A stretch of DNA of 64,000 nucleotides from Torreya grandis (taxonomy: Eukaryota > Streptophyta > Pinopsida > Cupressales > Taxaceae). Shown here piece by piece: positions 46,950 to 60,865 of the stretch. A program made the position numbers and the translations under genes. The DNA lies in the NCBI GenBank assembly GCA_037957365.1, contig JARHVA010002427.1, forward strand, positions 124,001-188,000, given 5' to 3'. Below the pieces are notes generated by a model that searched no databases, had not been told where the DNA came from, and was given only the letters and a program-made list of their open reading frames with translations. The number at the start of each line of letters is the position of its first letter. Positions within the stretch are counted from its first letter, which is position 1.

Positions 46950-47960
46950 AAGTTTACCATATTCATTGAATAATTTTAACGTCTCTATCCTTAAATGTAT
47001 GACATAAGTCATCAAAATATTGTAATTTTTTGAACACAATAGACTTATGTAGAATAACAAGTAGGTTTTGATTTAACATATCTTATAATTCATTATCAAC
47101 CATTGAATTTGTAAATTTAAAAAGCATAATCTTGTAACAAAGCACATAATTACTAATAGGCTCATTAGATCCTTGCTTAAGTTTTTAAATATAATTATAA
47201 GACATCTTCTCACCTATGATGATTGAAAAATGTGTTAGAAAATGATCACCCAGAGTATTTTAGCTTAAACTAATTGGAAAGGAATATCATAAAACCAACA
47301 CAAGGCATAGTCTTTAAGACATTGTGGAAATAACTTGGTCAATAATTTTATCATTGGATGCATAGTGCAAACATGTTATGTGAAAGGCTCAAAGATATTT
47401 TTTTGGATCACCCTTACCATAATACAATGTAAGCGTAGGTGACATAAATATTTCCAGTAAAGAATAAGTTGAGATCTCAAGATCTAGTGGATTATGTAAT
47501 AACACATGAGAATCAGTGGTTTAGCCTAATCTATAATAGTTCTATTATACTTGTAAAGCTTTGTTTTGTGGATCAATAATTATTTACATAAGGGTTTGAA
47601 CATATAAAATATAAAAATATGTATCAATAAATGGTGTGACATGATTAGTAACCATATAAAGTATGATAGTATGTTATGTATAATAAGTGTTTCATAGTAA
47701 TATAAGGAAAACCTTTTGTTTCCCCCATATCTTGGGTGGGCATCACATGTGTATCCAAAGGTATAAATGTATGAACAATAGAAATAGTAGTAGTCTAAGC
47801 ACCTATTGTCAAATAATTACCTCCAAATGGTGTATTGATATCATGAAGGAGATCATGTTGGTATTCCTTAAATGTGACAACCTTAGCATTATTTTTACTT
47901 CATTTTTAGTTACATGTAACAATGCATCATGCAAGTGTGGATTCATATAAATATATCTAG
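46950..47960 (-). pseudogene. Gypsy gag fragment, minus strand
   Basis: Read right to left, peptides around 47420-46990 include NEPISNYVL, NSMVDNEL, and ILHKSIVFKKLQYFDDLCHT. They align with the gag at 62300-61930 (NEPITKYVF, TVDKELQDIL, TLHESILFKKFQTFIDSCHT). The C-terminal zinc knuckle is not readable. The plus-strand open frame at 47687-47947 lies over the N-terminal part and is considered a shadow. The rest of this element was not recognised nearby. Confidence 0.65.
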
Positions 47961-48061
47961 TTAATTTTTATCTATCAAGATCATAAAATCTATTGTTAAC
48001 ATTAATTAGGTCTTACATTATGATTAAGATTTAAAATAAGAAAATAAAAAATTAGATTTAA

Positions 48062-48890
48062 ATTTGAGGATACCTTATTATTACATCAATAATGCAGTCT
48101 CCATATAAGAAATGTTAATTATTGCAATTAAAACACATGAAAATAGGAATCCTTTGAATTTAAAAAACCATACAAGAACTCCACACATTTTCTTGATAAA
48201 TTTTTTAGATGAAAAAAATAAGACCAACCATTGGTGGCATATTCCACCCTAACCATTGGCAATGAGGTATCAAAAGTATTGTAAACAATTATCTCAATAG
48301 TATAATGGTACAAATGAGAAGAGAACGCATCAAGTTTTAGTTCCACCAATGTTAGACAAGTTTTCTACTAAAACCCAAGTATGGTCAAATAAAAACCAAA
48401 TGGCTAGGGAAATATGCAGTAAAACACACTTAAATAAAATTTAGCCATAACCAGTTCCAAAAATTGCAATAGTAAACCATTCAACAATCTAAGGTATTTA
48501 CCCCGATAACATCTTGTTTTAAATGAAATAAAAATAATTCTAATCAAAATTAGTAGGCATATGCCCATAGTGGTAGAATATAATGCCCATAATGTGATGT
48601 AAGTTTCATATACCTGACTTAATAGTTAGGGTTTTCATAAACTAAGTTCAAAACATAGTCACACAAAATAAAAATGCTTAACCAAGTGAATAACCAAGTA
48701 CCCACATCAAGAATGCCAACCATACAACTTAATAATCAACATTAAGTTTATGAATTGGGGTCATGAAAAACTAGCGTTTTCCATGGCCCTCATTTCAATT
48801 TGAAATTTCATCAATAACTACCCAATACAGTAGAAGAAAACCATAAAGAACATATAGAGGGAACCCATTACTTACTTTGTTGTGCTAATG
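48062..48890. repeat. Direct repeat R1 (about 830 bp)
   Basis: It aligns along its length with 49916-50715. Shared landmarks are GAGGAYACCTTAYTATTACAT at the left end, CTCAATAGTATAAxGGTACAAAT, TTTCATATACxTGACTTAATA and GGAACCCATTACTTACTTT at the right end. A minus-strand frame (48349-48128) has a counterpart in R2. It may be part of an LTR. Confidence 0.85.
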
Positions 48891-49915
48891 TGTGACAATT
48901 TTGATTATTGTGCCTACATTTGATAAAGGCTCGTGTGTATGTAAATGTCTTTGATCCCACATGAATGATTCTATTATATTTATCCTTGATTCAAACCATA
49001 TATGTACACTATATTAATAATGTAAAATAAGGACAATGGGTGAAATGGGTTGATTGAGATGACCTCAAAATAAACATAGTTATCCTACCTACATGAGTGT
49101 GTGCAATCAATGTAATACTAGCATGTAGTTTAATCTTATGTATGTATTTTAACACTTGAAAACCTTAAAGTGATATTAAAACTTAGTTTAGGGCTTACTT
49201 CATTGAATCATTCAATATTTTGAAACTTTAGGATAGTTCATCTCAATGCATTATTTTATTTCTAGTGATAAATAGATAACTAATAAATGTCAATAGGCTT
49301 AGGCTTGATATGTTATATAGATAATTATTTGGTTAATTTCCTCAAAACCAACATGCAAAACATAAGTGATGACCCATATAAAGAATTTAATTATGGTAAA
49401 ATTATCATTAAAGGATGCATAGATAAATCCATCCCATGTAGGTAGGTCCATAGTGAAGCATTTCCTAAGGAAGTACAAACCTATCTAAAAAATATAGATA
49501 GTGATTTGAGAGCATGATACATTATGAGAATTATATAAATTTTTTTGAGTGGTTACTATAGAAATCCTAAGTAATAGTAATGTCAATTTAGGAAGGTATA
49601 TCCCATATGTGGATGAATGGCTAAGGAAGAATGTGAACAAGATTCATGTATGCATGCATAAGTCAAGTTTGTTTAATATTTGTCAAATATAAAATTTATA
49701 AGTGTTTAATACCAAATATGAGTGTCTATAATCTATGACACATTAGCATATTTGGCATTGATAGCTTCTATAATGATTTATCACTCTCGGTTCTTTGCAT
49801 ATTACCATTAGGGGCATCATACACACATGTTCCTAGGTCTTTTATCTATACATTTCCACTGGGGGAATTATACTTACATATTCTTCATGAGTTTTTCACT
49901 AATTAAATTTTTCAT
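48891..49915. other. Non-coding DNA between R1 and R2
   Basis: About 1 kb of AT-rich sequence with no domain, no inverted repeat and no RNA gene. If R1 and R2 were the LTRs of a short element, this would be its interior, but I see no primer site or polypurine tract to support that. Confidence 0.4.
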
Positions 49916-50715
49916 TACTGAGGACACCTTACTATTACATTGATATTTTACTCTCCATGCAACCAATTTTACTTATTATAATTAGAACACATGAAAATAG
50001 GAATACGTTAAATACCTTAAAATAACTCCACACATTCACTTGATAATAAAAAATTTGGGGAAAATAAGATGAGCCATTGGTCGACCATTCCACCCCAACC
50101 ATTGGTGATGAATTAGAAAGAGTATTCAAAACAAGTATCTCAATAGTATAAAGGTACAAATTAGAAGAGTACAAATCAATTTTTTGTTCCACCAATGACA
50201 TATAAGGTTTCATTCAAAACCAAAGCATGGTAAAACAAAAACCAAATGGTTGTGTAAACATACATTAAAACCCACTTAAATAAAATCTAGCCATAACTAG
50301 TTCCAAAAAATGTATCAATAACCCATTCAACAATCCAAGGTTTTACCCAAGCAAAAACTTGTTTTAAATGAAACAAATAAAAAATTATTATAATTAAAAT
50401 CATCATGAATATTCCCATAGTGGTAGAATATAATTCTCATAACATGTTGTAAGTTTCATATACTTGACTTAATAGTTAAGGTTTTCATAGACTAATCACA
50501 AAACATAGTCACACAAAATAACAACATTTAACCAAGTATTCACAATAATAATTCTAACCATACATCTTAATAATCAGCATGAATTTTATGAATGGGGGTT
50601 ATGAAAAACTAGGGTTTTGTATGGCCCTCATTTCACTTTAAATTTTCTTAAATAATTAACTAAGATGTCAAAACAAAAAACATAACATACATAAGGAACC
50701 CATTACTTACTTTCT
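49916..50715. repeat. Direct repeat R2 (about 800 bp)
   Basis: Second copy of R1, same orientation, diverged by many substitutions and small indels. Its minus-strand frame (50213-49935) matches that of R1 in a block where both read TIEIxVxNT and then SPMVxVE-like residues. Confidence 0.85.
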
Positions 50716-52040
50716 TCCAAGCAATAGATAAATACCCAAGACTGGTTCGAGTTCCTTCCTCTTTTCTCTAATTCTTATTTTTATTCCTTTCTTCCTTGGT
50801 TACTTTTATCCGTGTGTGTTTTTTTTTGCACAAGAAATCTATTAAAAACCAAAAGCATATTCCTTCAATTATGCCTACCATCAATGCGAACATCATGGAT
50901 GTCTCCAAAAAGGAACACATCAAGTTTCCTCCATAAAACTTTCATGTGATTGCATATTAGCTCCATAATTTCCTCCATAGCTCTCCCTTGAAGTCCCAAA
51001 ATCCCTAGCAACTCGCCATTACATCCAAAACAAGTTCAACATTTTGTATAATTCTAAGCAAAGAAAAAAATGCAATCAAAAGCCAAAACACATAATTAGG
51101 GTTTGAAATACCTATAAATAAGTAAATTATTAAACCATTTAACCTTTGATAAGGTTCCAAACTTAATCATCAAACAAATCTTTTCCATGACCTTAACTAG
51201 GTCCTCAAAAGTCTTTAATTCAATTTTAACATAGCACCGCAACAAGTCACCAAAAATAATTAAATGGGCATGACGTTGACTAAATTTTAGGCCTAATCCA
51301 CAAATGATTAAAATTATCCTTAAAAAGGTCCTTAATTAAACTATTAGCAATTATCTGCTTGACATTAGACCCAAGTATAAAGTTATTATTACATCAAACT
51401 CAATGGTCATTTAAACTTTAATTTCTAAACAAAACCAAACTAAAGGCAACCAATGACTCTAAACTTTTTAAGTATAGTAAAAATTAATGCTTAGTAAGGT
51501 ACAAATTGAACAAGTTTGAGACTAATGAATTTATTCAAATGAATACAAAATCTAAATAAGAACACCATCAAACTCATTAAACATAAAGAACAATATGCAT
51601 AATTAGATTACACCAATGATGGTCACTTAAGCTAAACATATCAAACTATGCATAATATAGGTTTTTCAAAACAAGCACACATCATTGAAAGAAATTATAA
51701 AACCATATAAAAACCTAAATTTTTACCTTACCTTCTATACCTTTATAATTATGTTTGGTATTGGTTTTTGAAACTCTTCCTTTCACAGTCCTAGCTAATT
51801 CTTTGACAAGACTTGCAACCATGCAAATGACATTAACATACCAATACCATAGTAAAAATGATAATTATAATGTCACAACTACATAATCAACATATACTTA
51901 TATCCATAAAAATAGATATGTAAAATACACATCCAAAATCATATCACTAAGCTATCACCAAATAAATATCAGGTTAATATATAAAATCATAAATCAAGTT
52001 ATATTTAAATGTCTCTATTTAATAAAGGCAAGATGTGACA
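50716..52040 (-). mobile_element. LTR region of a Del/Tekay-like element (minus strand)
   Basis: Non-coding. On the minus strand a TGTCACATC start at 52040 follows pol sequence and a G run, the usual LTR start of this group. The left end is undefined; R2 may lie within the same LTR. The stretch at 50750-50830 is pyrimidine-rich with a T run at 50820-50827. Confidence 0.5.
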
Positions 52041-52059
52041 TCTATTCCCCAAAAAAATA

Positions 52060-53085
52060 AGATTTGCCCTAGGGCTTATAAAAATAATTTGGGATAGTGT
52101 TGCTTGAAAATACTCTCATTCTCCCACATGTAACTCTTCTCACTCAACTGATCCCATTAGACTAGGACTTGTTGAATATCTCATTTTATAGTTTAACACT
52201 ACAATGATCCAAAATTTGGATTGGTTCCAGCTAGATCATTTTCTTTTCACCACCTAAATATTTTTCTAATTTAGAATATGAGATTCAGGAACATAATTTA
52301 TCAATGAATCAACATGAAAAACATCATGAATTCTAAAAAGAGGAGAGGAATAACTTTTAAATAGGAAATAGGAAATAGGGCTAATTTTTTCCATTATGTT
52401 GAATGGACTAACAAAACATGGAGCTAGTTTCAATGTCTTTTTAAACTTAATGGAACTTTTATGAGGTCTTACTCTTAGAAACACTTTATCAAAACCTAAA
52501 ATTCCCTTGGAATCATTTTTAAATTTTAATATCTCTTGTGTTAATAGGAGGCAACATTTAAAATTTGATGAATAAGAGACATTTGGCTATCATATTCTTG
52601 CGATAATTTAGGTCTAACTAAAACTCTATTTTACATTCCATCTTAGCCAAATGGGGTATGAAATTTCACCATAAAAATCTTTAAAAGGTGTCATCTTTAA
52701 CATTGAATGATAAGTGTTATTATATGAAAATTCCACCAAGTGGAGATAATCTTACCACTTATATTGTTTTTACATAACATACATTCAAAGCATGTCCTCG
52801 ACAATCTAATTCACCACTTATGTTTGATAATCCATTTTTAGATGATAGGTTGAATTAAAATTCAATTTTATGTCAAAATTTATAGTTAAAGTCTATCAAA
52901 ACCTTGATATAAATAGCATATCCCTATCATATATAATCACTTCGGTCACCCCATGAAGGCAAACAACTTCCTTTAAAAACATATTATCAAAAGTAGGGGC
53001 ATCATCAGTTAAGTGAAACAACCTCAATTTTTTTCCAATAATGAGAACAAAACTAGGTGCAAAGCACCTTTATAAACTTGATGAC
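52060..53085 (-). pseudogene. Del/Tekay-like chromovirus: integrase end and chromodomain
   Basis: Read right to left. LRLFHLTDDAPTFDNMFLK and EVVCLHGVTEVIIYDRDMLF (about 53030-52910) hold integrase core with the second catalytic Asp. The catalytic Glu site (MDYQTxVVNxIVEDML) now has a stop at the Glu codon. LHLVEFSYNNTYHSMLKMTP follows. An open 72-codon frame (52484-52266) reads VFLRVRPHKSS, KLAPCFVSPFNIMEKISPI, HDVFHVDSLINYVPESH, the signature of the Del/Tekay group. A worn chromodomain (ILDHCSVKL.NEI, then NTIPNYF) ends near 52090. RT and upstream parts are absent. Confidence 0.85.
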
Positions 53086-55109
53086 ATGATCTAGTATCAT
53101 CTTGAACATGCACCAATGTGATTCTAAACAAAACAATATTATAATAATTGTTTATACTTATTTAATGTTAAATCACCTTTAAAGGATTCCATAAGGAATA
53201 ACATTACCTTTAGGAGGTATAGATTTTGGGGTGTATTAGTGTGCATGTACACACTCATTAACTCTATATTTTATACACAATAAGTGACTTTATAAGAGCA
53301 CCATTTGAAGGCCCTTAACCTTACTTAAGTATCATTTTCTTCCTAACAGGGTTAGGTTAAAGGTTAGGATGGATAAGTAGTTTTTCCTTGACATAAACAC
53401 TAAATAACTTCTTACAAGGTGGTCAAGAGTACTTATTCAAGCAACCCTATAAATTAAGATCTATATTAAATATTAACAAGATCCTAAAAATGAATATGAT
53501 AATTAATTATCCAACATATAATAAACATTATTACATTCAAAATGATAATATCAAACATCATGATCACTTTAACACAAGGCAAGAGAAGCACTTCTTAGTA
53601 AACATCACTCATACCCATAATAATATATGGTGCTTGGTTTTAATACTAATATTAAAGAGCAACATTTTATAATTAAATACATATATTAAGGATAGTGTAA
53701 GCAACTCTGATAGTGTTACCTATTGAGGTTATAAGAACATTATCTTTAGCTACGGGTCTTGGCACCATACAAGCTTTCAATAGTTAAATCAAGGATTAAT
53801 AACATGTTTGATCTTAATGTATATTGATAACTACTTTTATTACATCTAAAATTAGCATGATATCAACCAAATTGATATACAATAAAGGAATTTACCCAAT
53901 GTCTCTATAATAGATAATTTCACATAAGTGAGTATCTCATCATTAGATATTATCAGAGTGTAACACTTTATTTATTAAATTAATCCAAACAATAATGTAT
54001 GATGTTAAGCATCTATTGACTTTCAGTAGATGTGAAATAAAACTCTTTCCATTTATATTGTATCCACTTGTCATGAAGTCAACACATAAGATAACAATGG
54101 TATTACAATTAATGATAAATAATAATTCATATATTTATAATAAGATATTACTTTAATTATCATTCTTTTTATTCAATAACTTACACAAATTAAAAATCAC
54201 AATATATGTTTAAAAATCAACAACCGTGCTTATTAATACTTTGATTTTTCCAAAGCTATAAATTTATGCAAGTACAAAATTAATTAAATGTCCATTCCAA
54301 ATGTATCCACAACAACCAACTACCATATTAAATACAAGCATTATTCATGATCTCATGTTTCAATGATATGATTGGTTAAATAATAGTAAATAAAAACTTT
54401 AATAATGGATACAATATAACATATGTCCTAATACTTTAAGTATTTTAATAAACCATGTTATTTTAATCCCTGATTAAAATACTACAATGTGATAATGAAA
54501 ACAATCAACAAACATGCTTATAAAATTTGTTATAGTTTCCTTGCTTAAGCTCATTATTACTAAGTATATTTTTCTTAAGTCCATAGAAAGTTTGATAAAT
54601 GAGTCTAACTAAAGACATACACAATGGTTAAATATGCAAGAATTAAATTGATAACATGTTACTAATGTGCAATATATGCATTATAACACCAAAAAAATAT
54701 TAACTAAAACTTATCAAGACAAGTATTAGATTATATAATCATTTCCAAATTTAACTAAAAACTCGCATTCCTCTAATTCATATAAGTTAATTAATCACAT
54801 AATAGGCTTAGTATTATAACAACCATGACTTCCAATTTTTGTACATCAACATCAAATACTATAGAATGTACCTCCTTGCTAATTATTTCAACATCTATTT
54901 AAAGCAAGAGAAGTTGATATGATAAAAAATTTAAGGAAGAGTAAACATGTAGATGGTTATCAATACAATCAGTGTGCAAATGAACTAACCATTATTCCAA
55001 TGGGAGGTAATAAAGCATATAACTATTATCCATAACAACCACTTAATTTCTTGACTTCCTCTCCTAAATCATATTCAATAACATATACATGTCACAAGAC
55101 ATGTGAATA
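53086..55109. other. AT-rich non-coding DNA
   Basis: Two kilobases with no readable domain on either strand. Short frames (such as 53490-53669) show no similarity I know. No duplicated segment elsewhere in the window was noticed. Confidence 0.4.
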
Positions 55110-55505
55110 CAACAAGGTGAGACACCTTTAATATGGAATAAATCATCACAGCCATTAATTTAATAAGAAATATCTAGTATTAGTATTTAATCAATAATAA
55201 ACTTATATACAATATTTAAAAATCAATCTTCAATAAACATATGAACATATAACATAAAGAGTTGAATACAACATCAACACTTTTTAATCCCAAACTCCAC
55301 AAGGAAACACCAAAATTAGATTGCACACTAATAAGCCATTGATAAATAAACATGTCACCAACATGATGTCCATAGTGCAAGACAAATAATCACACTACAA
55401 TAGGAATAAAACCCCACCCTTTCAACCCAATGAGTCCTCCATTGGTGGCCTTAGCCACCTCATCCATCAGCTGGATGGTAGACTCAGGTAGTTGGGTCAT
55501 TAGGA
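55110..55505. repeat. Repeat X, first copy
   Basis: It is nearly colinear with 63604-64000, with long identical runs such as CCCAAACTCCACAAGGAAAC and CCATTGGTGGCCTTAGCCAC. Similarity begins at CAACAAGG and runs on to the window end in the second copy. It is likely part of an LTR or other dispersed repeat, and non-coding. Confidence 0.85.
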
Positions 55506-56529
55506 AAGGTTAAGAGTACGGAAAAAATTATAAACCAATGGTAAGTTTCCTCCCAAAAAATCAATTCTCAACCAAGTACCATAAAGAAACCAACCAGCAG
55601 TCATCATGACTTAATGTGTTTCCAAATGAAAAACTACCAACATTTACAAAATAGATTGCATCCAAGCCTAAAAGAAAATGCATTCAATAATAGCATAAGA
55701 AATCTCAAAGCAGGTCTAATTTCCTTTATCTCAATATTCATGGAAACCAAATTTATACCAATTTAAAATCATCAAAAATGAAATAGCAGTACTTGAGAGC
55801 ACCTCAATTCCATTAACCTAGCCTAGAGAAGCATCTTATGAAACCAAATGAATATTTTTAAAGCAATGTAGTCAAACCCAATAGAGTTTTTTTCCATATC
55901 ATCCAAGTAATAATGGAAACTTGATCACATAACATAGTCATGTCAAATTAGTCAAATCTAAGGAGTTTGTAGCCATGTAACCCCAATAAATAATGAAAAC
56001 ATAGTTAAGTGAACTAATTTAAGGCAACATAGTTGACCAACAAAGTTTCAAAAATATCTCTAATAACATAACCATCAAATCATTTATTCGAAATAACATA
56101 GTCAAGTTAAATAATGAAGTCATGAATCCACATAAACCCCACAAAGTAATCCATAAACCTTTACTCCATGTCCATGTTGTTAAGCACAAAACATGATATG
56201 CCTAGAACATGTTTATAATCAAACAACCAAAATAACACACATCCCACTATACTAAAAATATGAATGTAAAAGCAACATAGCTGAGGTAAACAAATCCAAT
56301 AGGCCTATTTAAAAACTAAATAGTTAGGTATAAAATTGATATGCCCACAATGGGTTTCAATAAAATAAAAATAAATACAACACATAGTCGAGCAATATGA
56401 AAATTTGAGCTAAAAATGAATATATGTGAGTAACTTTCAGTCAAGTTATAAAAAAATCCACAAGTTCTTTTAACAAAATGGCCAAGATAGTAATAACATT
56501 ACTCTAGTTGAGTTAAAAATACAACATGA
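55506..56529. repeat. Non-coding DNA with a recurrent ACATAGT motif
   Basis: ACATAGTyAxGT-like words occur at about 55932, 55999, 56027, 56096, 56275 and 56382, several followed by AATAATGAAA-type sequence. This suggests an old degenerate tandem repeat. No coding potential is seen. Confidence 0.45.
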
Positions 56530-59010
56530 TTTAACATTTTAGTTTTATAGAGTTTAAACCATAGGTTGTTAAAGGGTCTGAGTATAGTAAATCAGGGTAT
56601 AAATATGTAATAAATACACCAACTAATTTGTAATAGAATTGACCTAGTTTGACATTTCTAAAAATAGAAATAAATGATGTAAACAAGTACTTAGTTAAAA
56701 ATTGACTAAGATTGGAGATCTGGAGGCTAAAAAATAGGACAAGAGTTGATATGAGTGTCATAGACAAGATTCAAGTGTCAAAACCTTCTTAGATAATATC
56801 ACCCTAATTGTATAATAATTTCAATAGTGCTAGTGTCCTTTGTGTAGAAATGTTCCAAGCTTCTAGGTGCACCTATGTCTGAGTCTGCTAAGCATGTTCC
56901 TATGTCCATGAGTTATGATTCCCTATAGAAGACCTATTTTGATTGATTTTATAAATAAACCATAAACCTTCATGTTTCTATTTCATCTAGTTGGCACAAG
57001 TAGAAAACTGTGATGTTAGTGGGGTAGGCTGAAAACCCTGAACACCCCACTGTGATGAGATTTGCATACATACCAATACTCTGAGGGATCAAGCCCAATG
57101 TAGTTTCCTGCATCTAAGTAATGGTGCAGGTGCAATTGAATCTAGTATGAATATTGATTTGATTACTTTGAGTGATGTTGGAAAATGGAAATATATGTAT
57201 TTTAAGCTTGGGATGGTTGTAGATGACTATATTCATAAGTAGGATAGAATAGGGATTAATAGCCTTGATTATGCATAACTTGTTTTAAGCTAGTTTATGT
57301 TATTTAAATATAATTTCCATCTAGTGAATAATTGGTTAAAATTCATGTATATATATTATTCTAGTGGTTTTGTGTATCTTAAAAGAGGTCTAGGCTAACC
57401 CTAGGTGGTTTTCTATATGAAAAGATATATGTTGATGGCCAAAGGTGAGAAAAGGATGATAGTGCCCAAACTAAGACACTAGTGCCATTATAACTAATAT
57501 CCAAATTATGGTGCTAGTGTATAGGTGGTATAACCTAAGGCACTAAGGGCCAAGATGCTAAAGTGAAGCTCTAAGACTATTTATGGATGTTGAAGGATGT
57601 GTCTGGCCTGCATAAAGATTGGATAAGTGTCTAAATCCTTAAGATAGGTCTAAGGATAATTTATGGATGGGTGGTATCAAGTAACACTCTTAGCACTCAA
57701 GTGTAATTTTTAGATGATTACATTTGCCCTCCCTTTATTTTAGAAATGCATCAAAGTGAAATGACTAGGATAAATGAAAAAGAAGCATAATTAAACTTAC
57801 CTAAAAGGAAAATCTCATGAATCTAGATTTGTGTATGTTAATCATGCTCCATTGTGTGTCCTACAAATCAAATGTGCATATATTAATCCTTAATTGGGAG
57901 ATATCAAAATCAAAGACAAAACTAAGTAAAGAGATAAGAGAGAGGAAAGGAATGAATACACCTCATTGGGTATGTGAACCAATGTATAAAACCAGTGATA
58001 ACTTATGTGTGTGTGTGTATATAGTGATTGATTGATGAATAACTTGGACTAAGTTGATGGCTTTCTTGATCCACATGTGTGGGTGGCTCAGAAATTCAAT
58101 CTGGGTTTTGACTCCATAGTATCCAACCCCTACTTGGTGGATGATGGCATGTGAATAGCTTGGATTAGACTGATGGTATGTCCAACCCTCATATGTAGGT
58201 GTCTAAATAACTCAAGTAGACTATGAATCCATCATTATTGACCCATTTGTAGTATATGCATTTGAAACTAAAACTATTTGATATAACTAAAAATATATAA
58301 GATAACTCTAGGCCACTCAAAAACTCTAAAATGTAAAATGACTCTAGGCCACTTGGGAATATTAGGTCACTCTATTCCACTCGAGAATTCCAACCACTAT
58401 AAATAGATTAATGCATAAATATAGTGTATATATTATAACATGTTGTTTAGTGTGTACAATGTAGAGAATGATATAGAGTTTGTCATTCCATCTAATAAAC
58501 TGTTGCATAAGTTAACATATAAAAATAATGTGTCACACACATTGCCCCAAATCTAATATTTGAGTATATAGATTCTAGATAGAGTTATAATAATATTTAT
58601 CTAAATATCAAAAACTAAAATAGGAATGGTCATGCCACACATGATGCCCCCAATTTGAGAAAATTGGTATGAATTTATGTTAAATTAAGAAGGAACTAGT
58701 AAACTATAACTAAACCTATGTAAACCTAGATTGTACCTACTATACTTTTTTGGAAAATATAGAATTCCCTGAAACTAAAGCTATTGGATAGTAGTGTCAT
58801 ATCTTGGAAAATAACATTGGTGGCACTAGTGTCTCATGTTGGGTGCTAGTGTCCAATTGTATTAATTTTATACAACTAAAGTTGGTCTCTATGTGACTAT
58901 TTTCCACTATGTTTTCCTTAAAAATGATTTCTATATTTTGTACCTATGTGTGGATAATTATACTCTAAGTGAATTTAGATAGCTTGATCTCTGTAATAAA
59001 CCTCTATGAA
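56530..59010 (-). repeat. 3' LTR of the gag-protease element
   Basis: Its left 580 bp (56530-57110) align with 63047-63590, with shared TAGGTTGTTAAAGGGTCT, GTGTCAAAACC and GAGGGATCAAGCCCAA. The right border is set by the polypurine tract. The middle (57110-59010) has no partner because the other LTR is truncated. It contains a TG microsatellite (58005-58018), and a plus-strand open frame (57817-58032) that I consider accidental. Confidence 0.65.
58005..58018. repeat. TG dinucleotide microsatellite
   Basis: Seven TG units inside the LTR of the gag-protease element. Confidence 0.85.
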
Positions 59011-59024
59011 TTCCCCCTCTTTTT
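59011..59024 (-). promoter_or_regulatory. Polypurine tract of the gag-protease element
   Basis: Minus strand reads TCACCTAAAAAGAGGGGGAA across the tract. It is almost identical to the tract at 18585-18598 (TCACCTAAAAAGGGGGGAA), so the two elements share a 3' end type. Confidence 0.7.
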
Positions 59025-60865
59025 AGGTGACTTGTTGAACCTATGAAATAACTATCCTCAAAATAAAAATCTTTGAAAAATGTTTGTTAGCTAGAGCATA
59101 TATGATAGTTGCATAATAAACCCATATAATTTGCATGCATGACATCATAATGTAATATTATTTGACCATAAGTTTTATAGTGTATGGTATATGTTATATA
59201 TAGTAGTCACAAGGTTGTCAAGATAGATATAACAATGTATATGAACAATAAATTTGAGTAATAACTAAGTATCTACCTAGGGGATGGGGCATGATGTCCA
59301 TCATGACACCCAAGTAGGAAGGGGAGATGCATGAGGTCCCTCATGGCATCTAAAAATAAATTATGCAAAAATAAAGTGACAAGTCTCATGGCCATGATTC
59401 ATACATAAAAGCATACATACAACATACATGAGGCACACAAAATAGGCCAAGGGGACATAATATAAGGTACATGGGTATATGTCATAAATCTATGAAAGTA
59501 ATACATACAAGGACATGTTCAAATTTACACATGTAAATAGAAATCAAGTTTGATTAGAACCACATGGAAGGACATGTTCAAATGTCTACATAGACAATCA
59601 AGATGGCACATACAAGGACGTGGGTACATGTCCAAAGCATACATACAATGAAAACAAGTGGTGTAGAGATGAAAAGTAATGACATATGGAAATACCCTTG
59701 AATATAAATAAAAGTATAGAGACACAATCAAGTATAAACTAATAAATTTAGAAATTAAAGTATGCATGAACATGTGGTACAAGTTTGTATAAGACAAAAT
59801 ATGTACATAAACTAAGTCTAAAGTAGTAGTAGTCAATAATGAATCTGAGTAGTGTAGGATGATCACTATCAACATATAATAATGTTAAATATATGATGTA
59901 GAGTTTAGAAAGATATAAATTGGAAATTATAACTATGTATACGATACCCCCAAATGGGTGAATGTATAAAATGAGGAATCTGTGTATCTATGTATATGCC
60001 CATAGTGGGTAGATAGTAATAAATTTGGATTTGTGTAGTGGACCTAGGTCCTATAAGTAGTTGTAAACACTCGATAAGAACAAGTGAAACATTTATTTAA
60101 GATAAAACTGACTATACTAAGATAGCCAGCATATGTAGTGCCTATAAAATATAATAAATGTAAAAATGGCAATGCATACAACCTATAATTTGTATTTTAG
60201 AGTAAATATTTGAATGTTTTTGTGTTTGACATATTATATTATTTTTGTATTTCTCTAGATATAAGTTATGTGCAAGCAAAATGAAAATTAAATTATATAC
60301 AAGTAGTAATAAATAAGGAAACTATGTACAAGAAGGGATTAACATACTAACTAATGAGTCTCATGGGAGACTTATTATCAATGTGTCATGTGTCAAATAA
60401 AGGAATAGTAATCATGCATGTTATGAGAAAAGGTAACTGATCTCCCAAAAATTATTGTACTAAGTGATCTATAGCTTCCACTTCCTATGGAGTGGTGCTA
60501 GGAATTTGGGAAGCTAAATGGGGTGCCTTATTAACTATAGGGCTTTTAGGGGACCATCTAGTAGAATATGTTGTAGCTAGCATGGGTGCCCTATGATAAG
60601 AACCCTAGGAAATCAATAACATTGATCTCAAAAGGAAAGGGGTAGAGGAAGTCCCTCTAAAATTTGAAACATATTTTGACACATGGGTCTCTCTAATAAG
60701 GGTCTCCATGGGAGAGTATGTGTATGTGGTAATAATGTGTAAGTATACCTCACCAACACTAATGGCTTGACTAAACTCTATGGTGTACTAATGGGAACTA
60801 TGCTTAGAAATATAACTGGGAGATGTGGTGTGATTTATTATGGGATAGATAGAGGATATTTATAT
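59025..60865 (-). other. Non-coding region between protease and PPT
   Basis: About 1.85 kb, A-rich on the plus strand with repeated ACATACAA, GACATGTTCAAAT and TACATGxG words. The 116-codon minus-strand frame at 59875-59525 is low in complexity (Tyr/Leu/His-rich) and I do not think it coded for protein. This is where pol would be expected. Confidence 0.55.

Noticed and set aside
59525..59875. Open 116-codon minus-strand frame as a gene
   Set aside because: Its composition is dominated by Leu, Tyr, Ser and His from low-complexity A/T words, and the stretch lies in the untranslated region before a polypurine tract.
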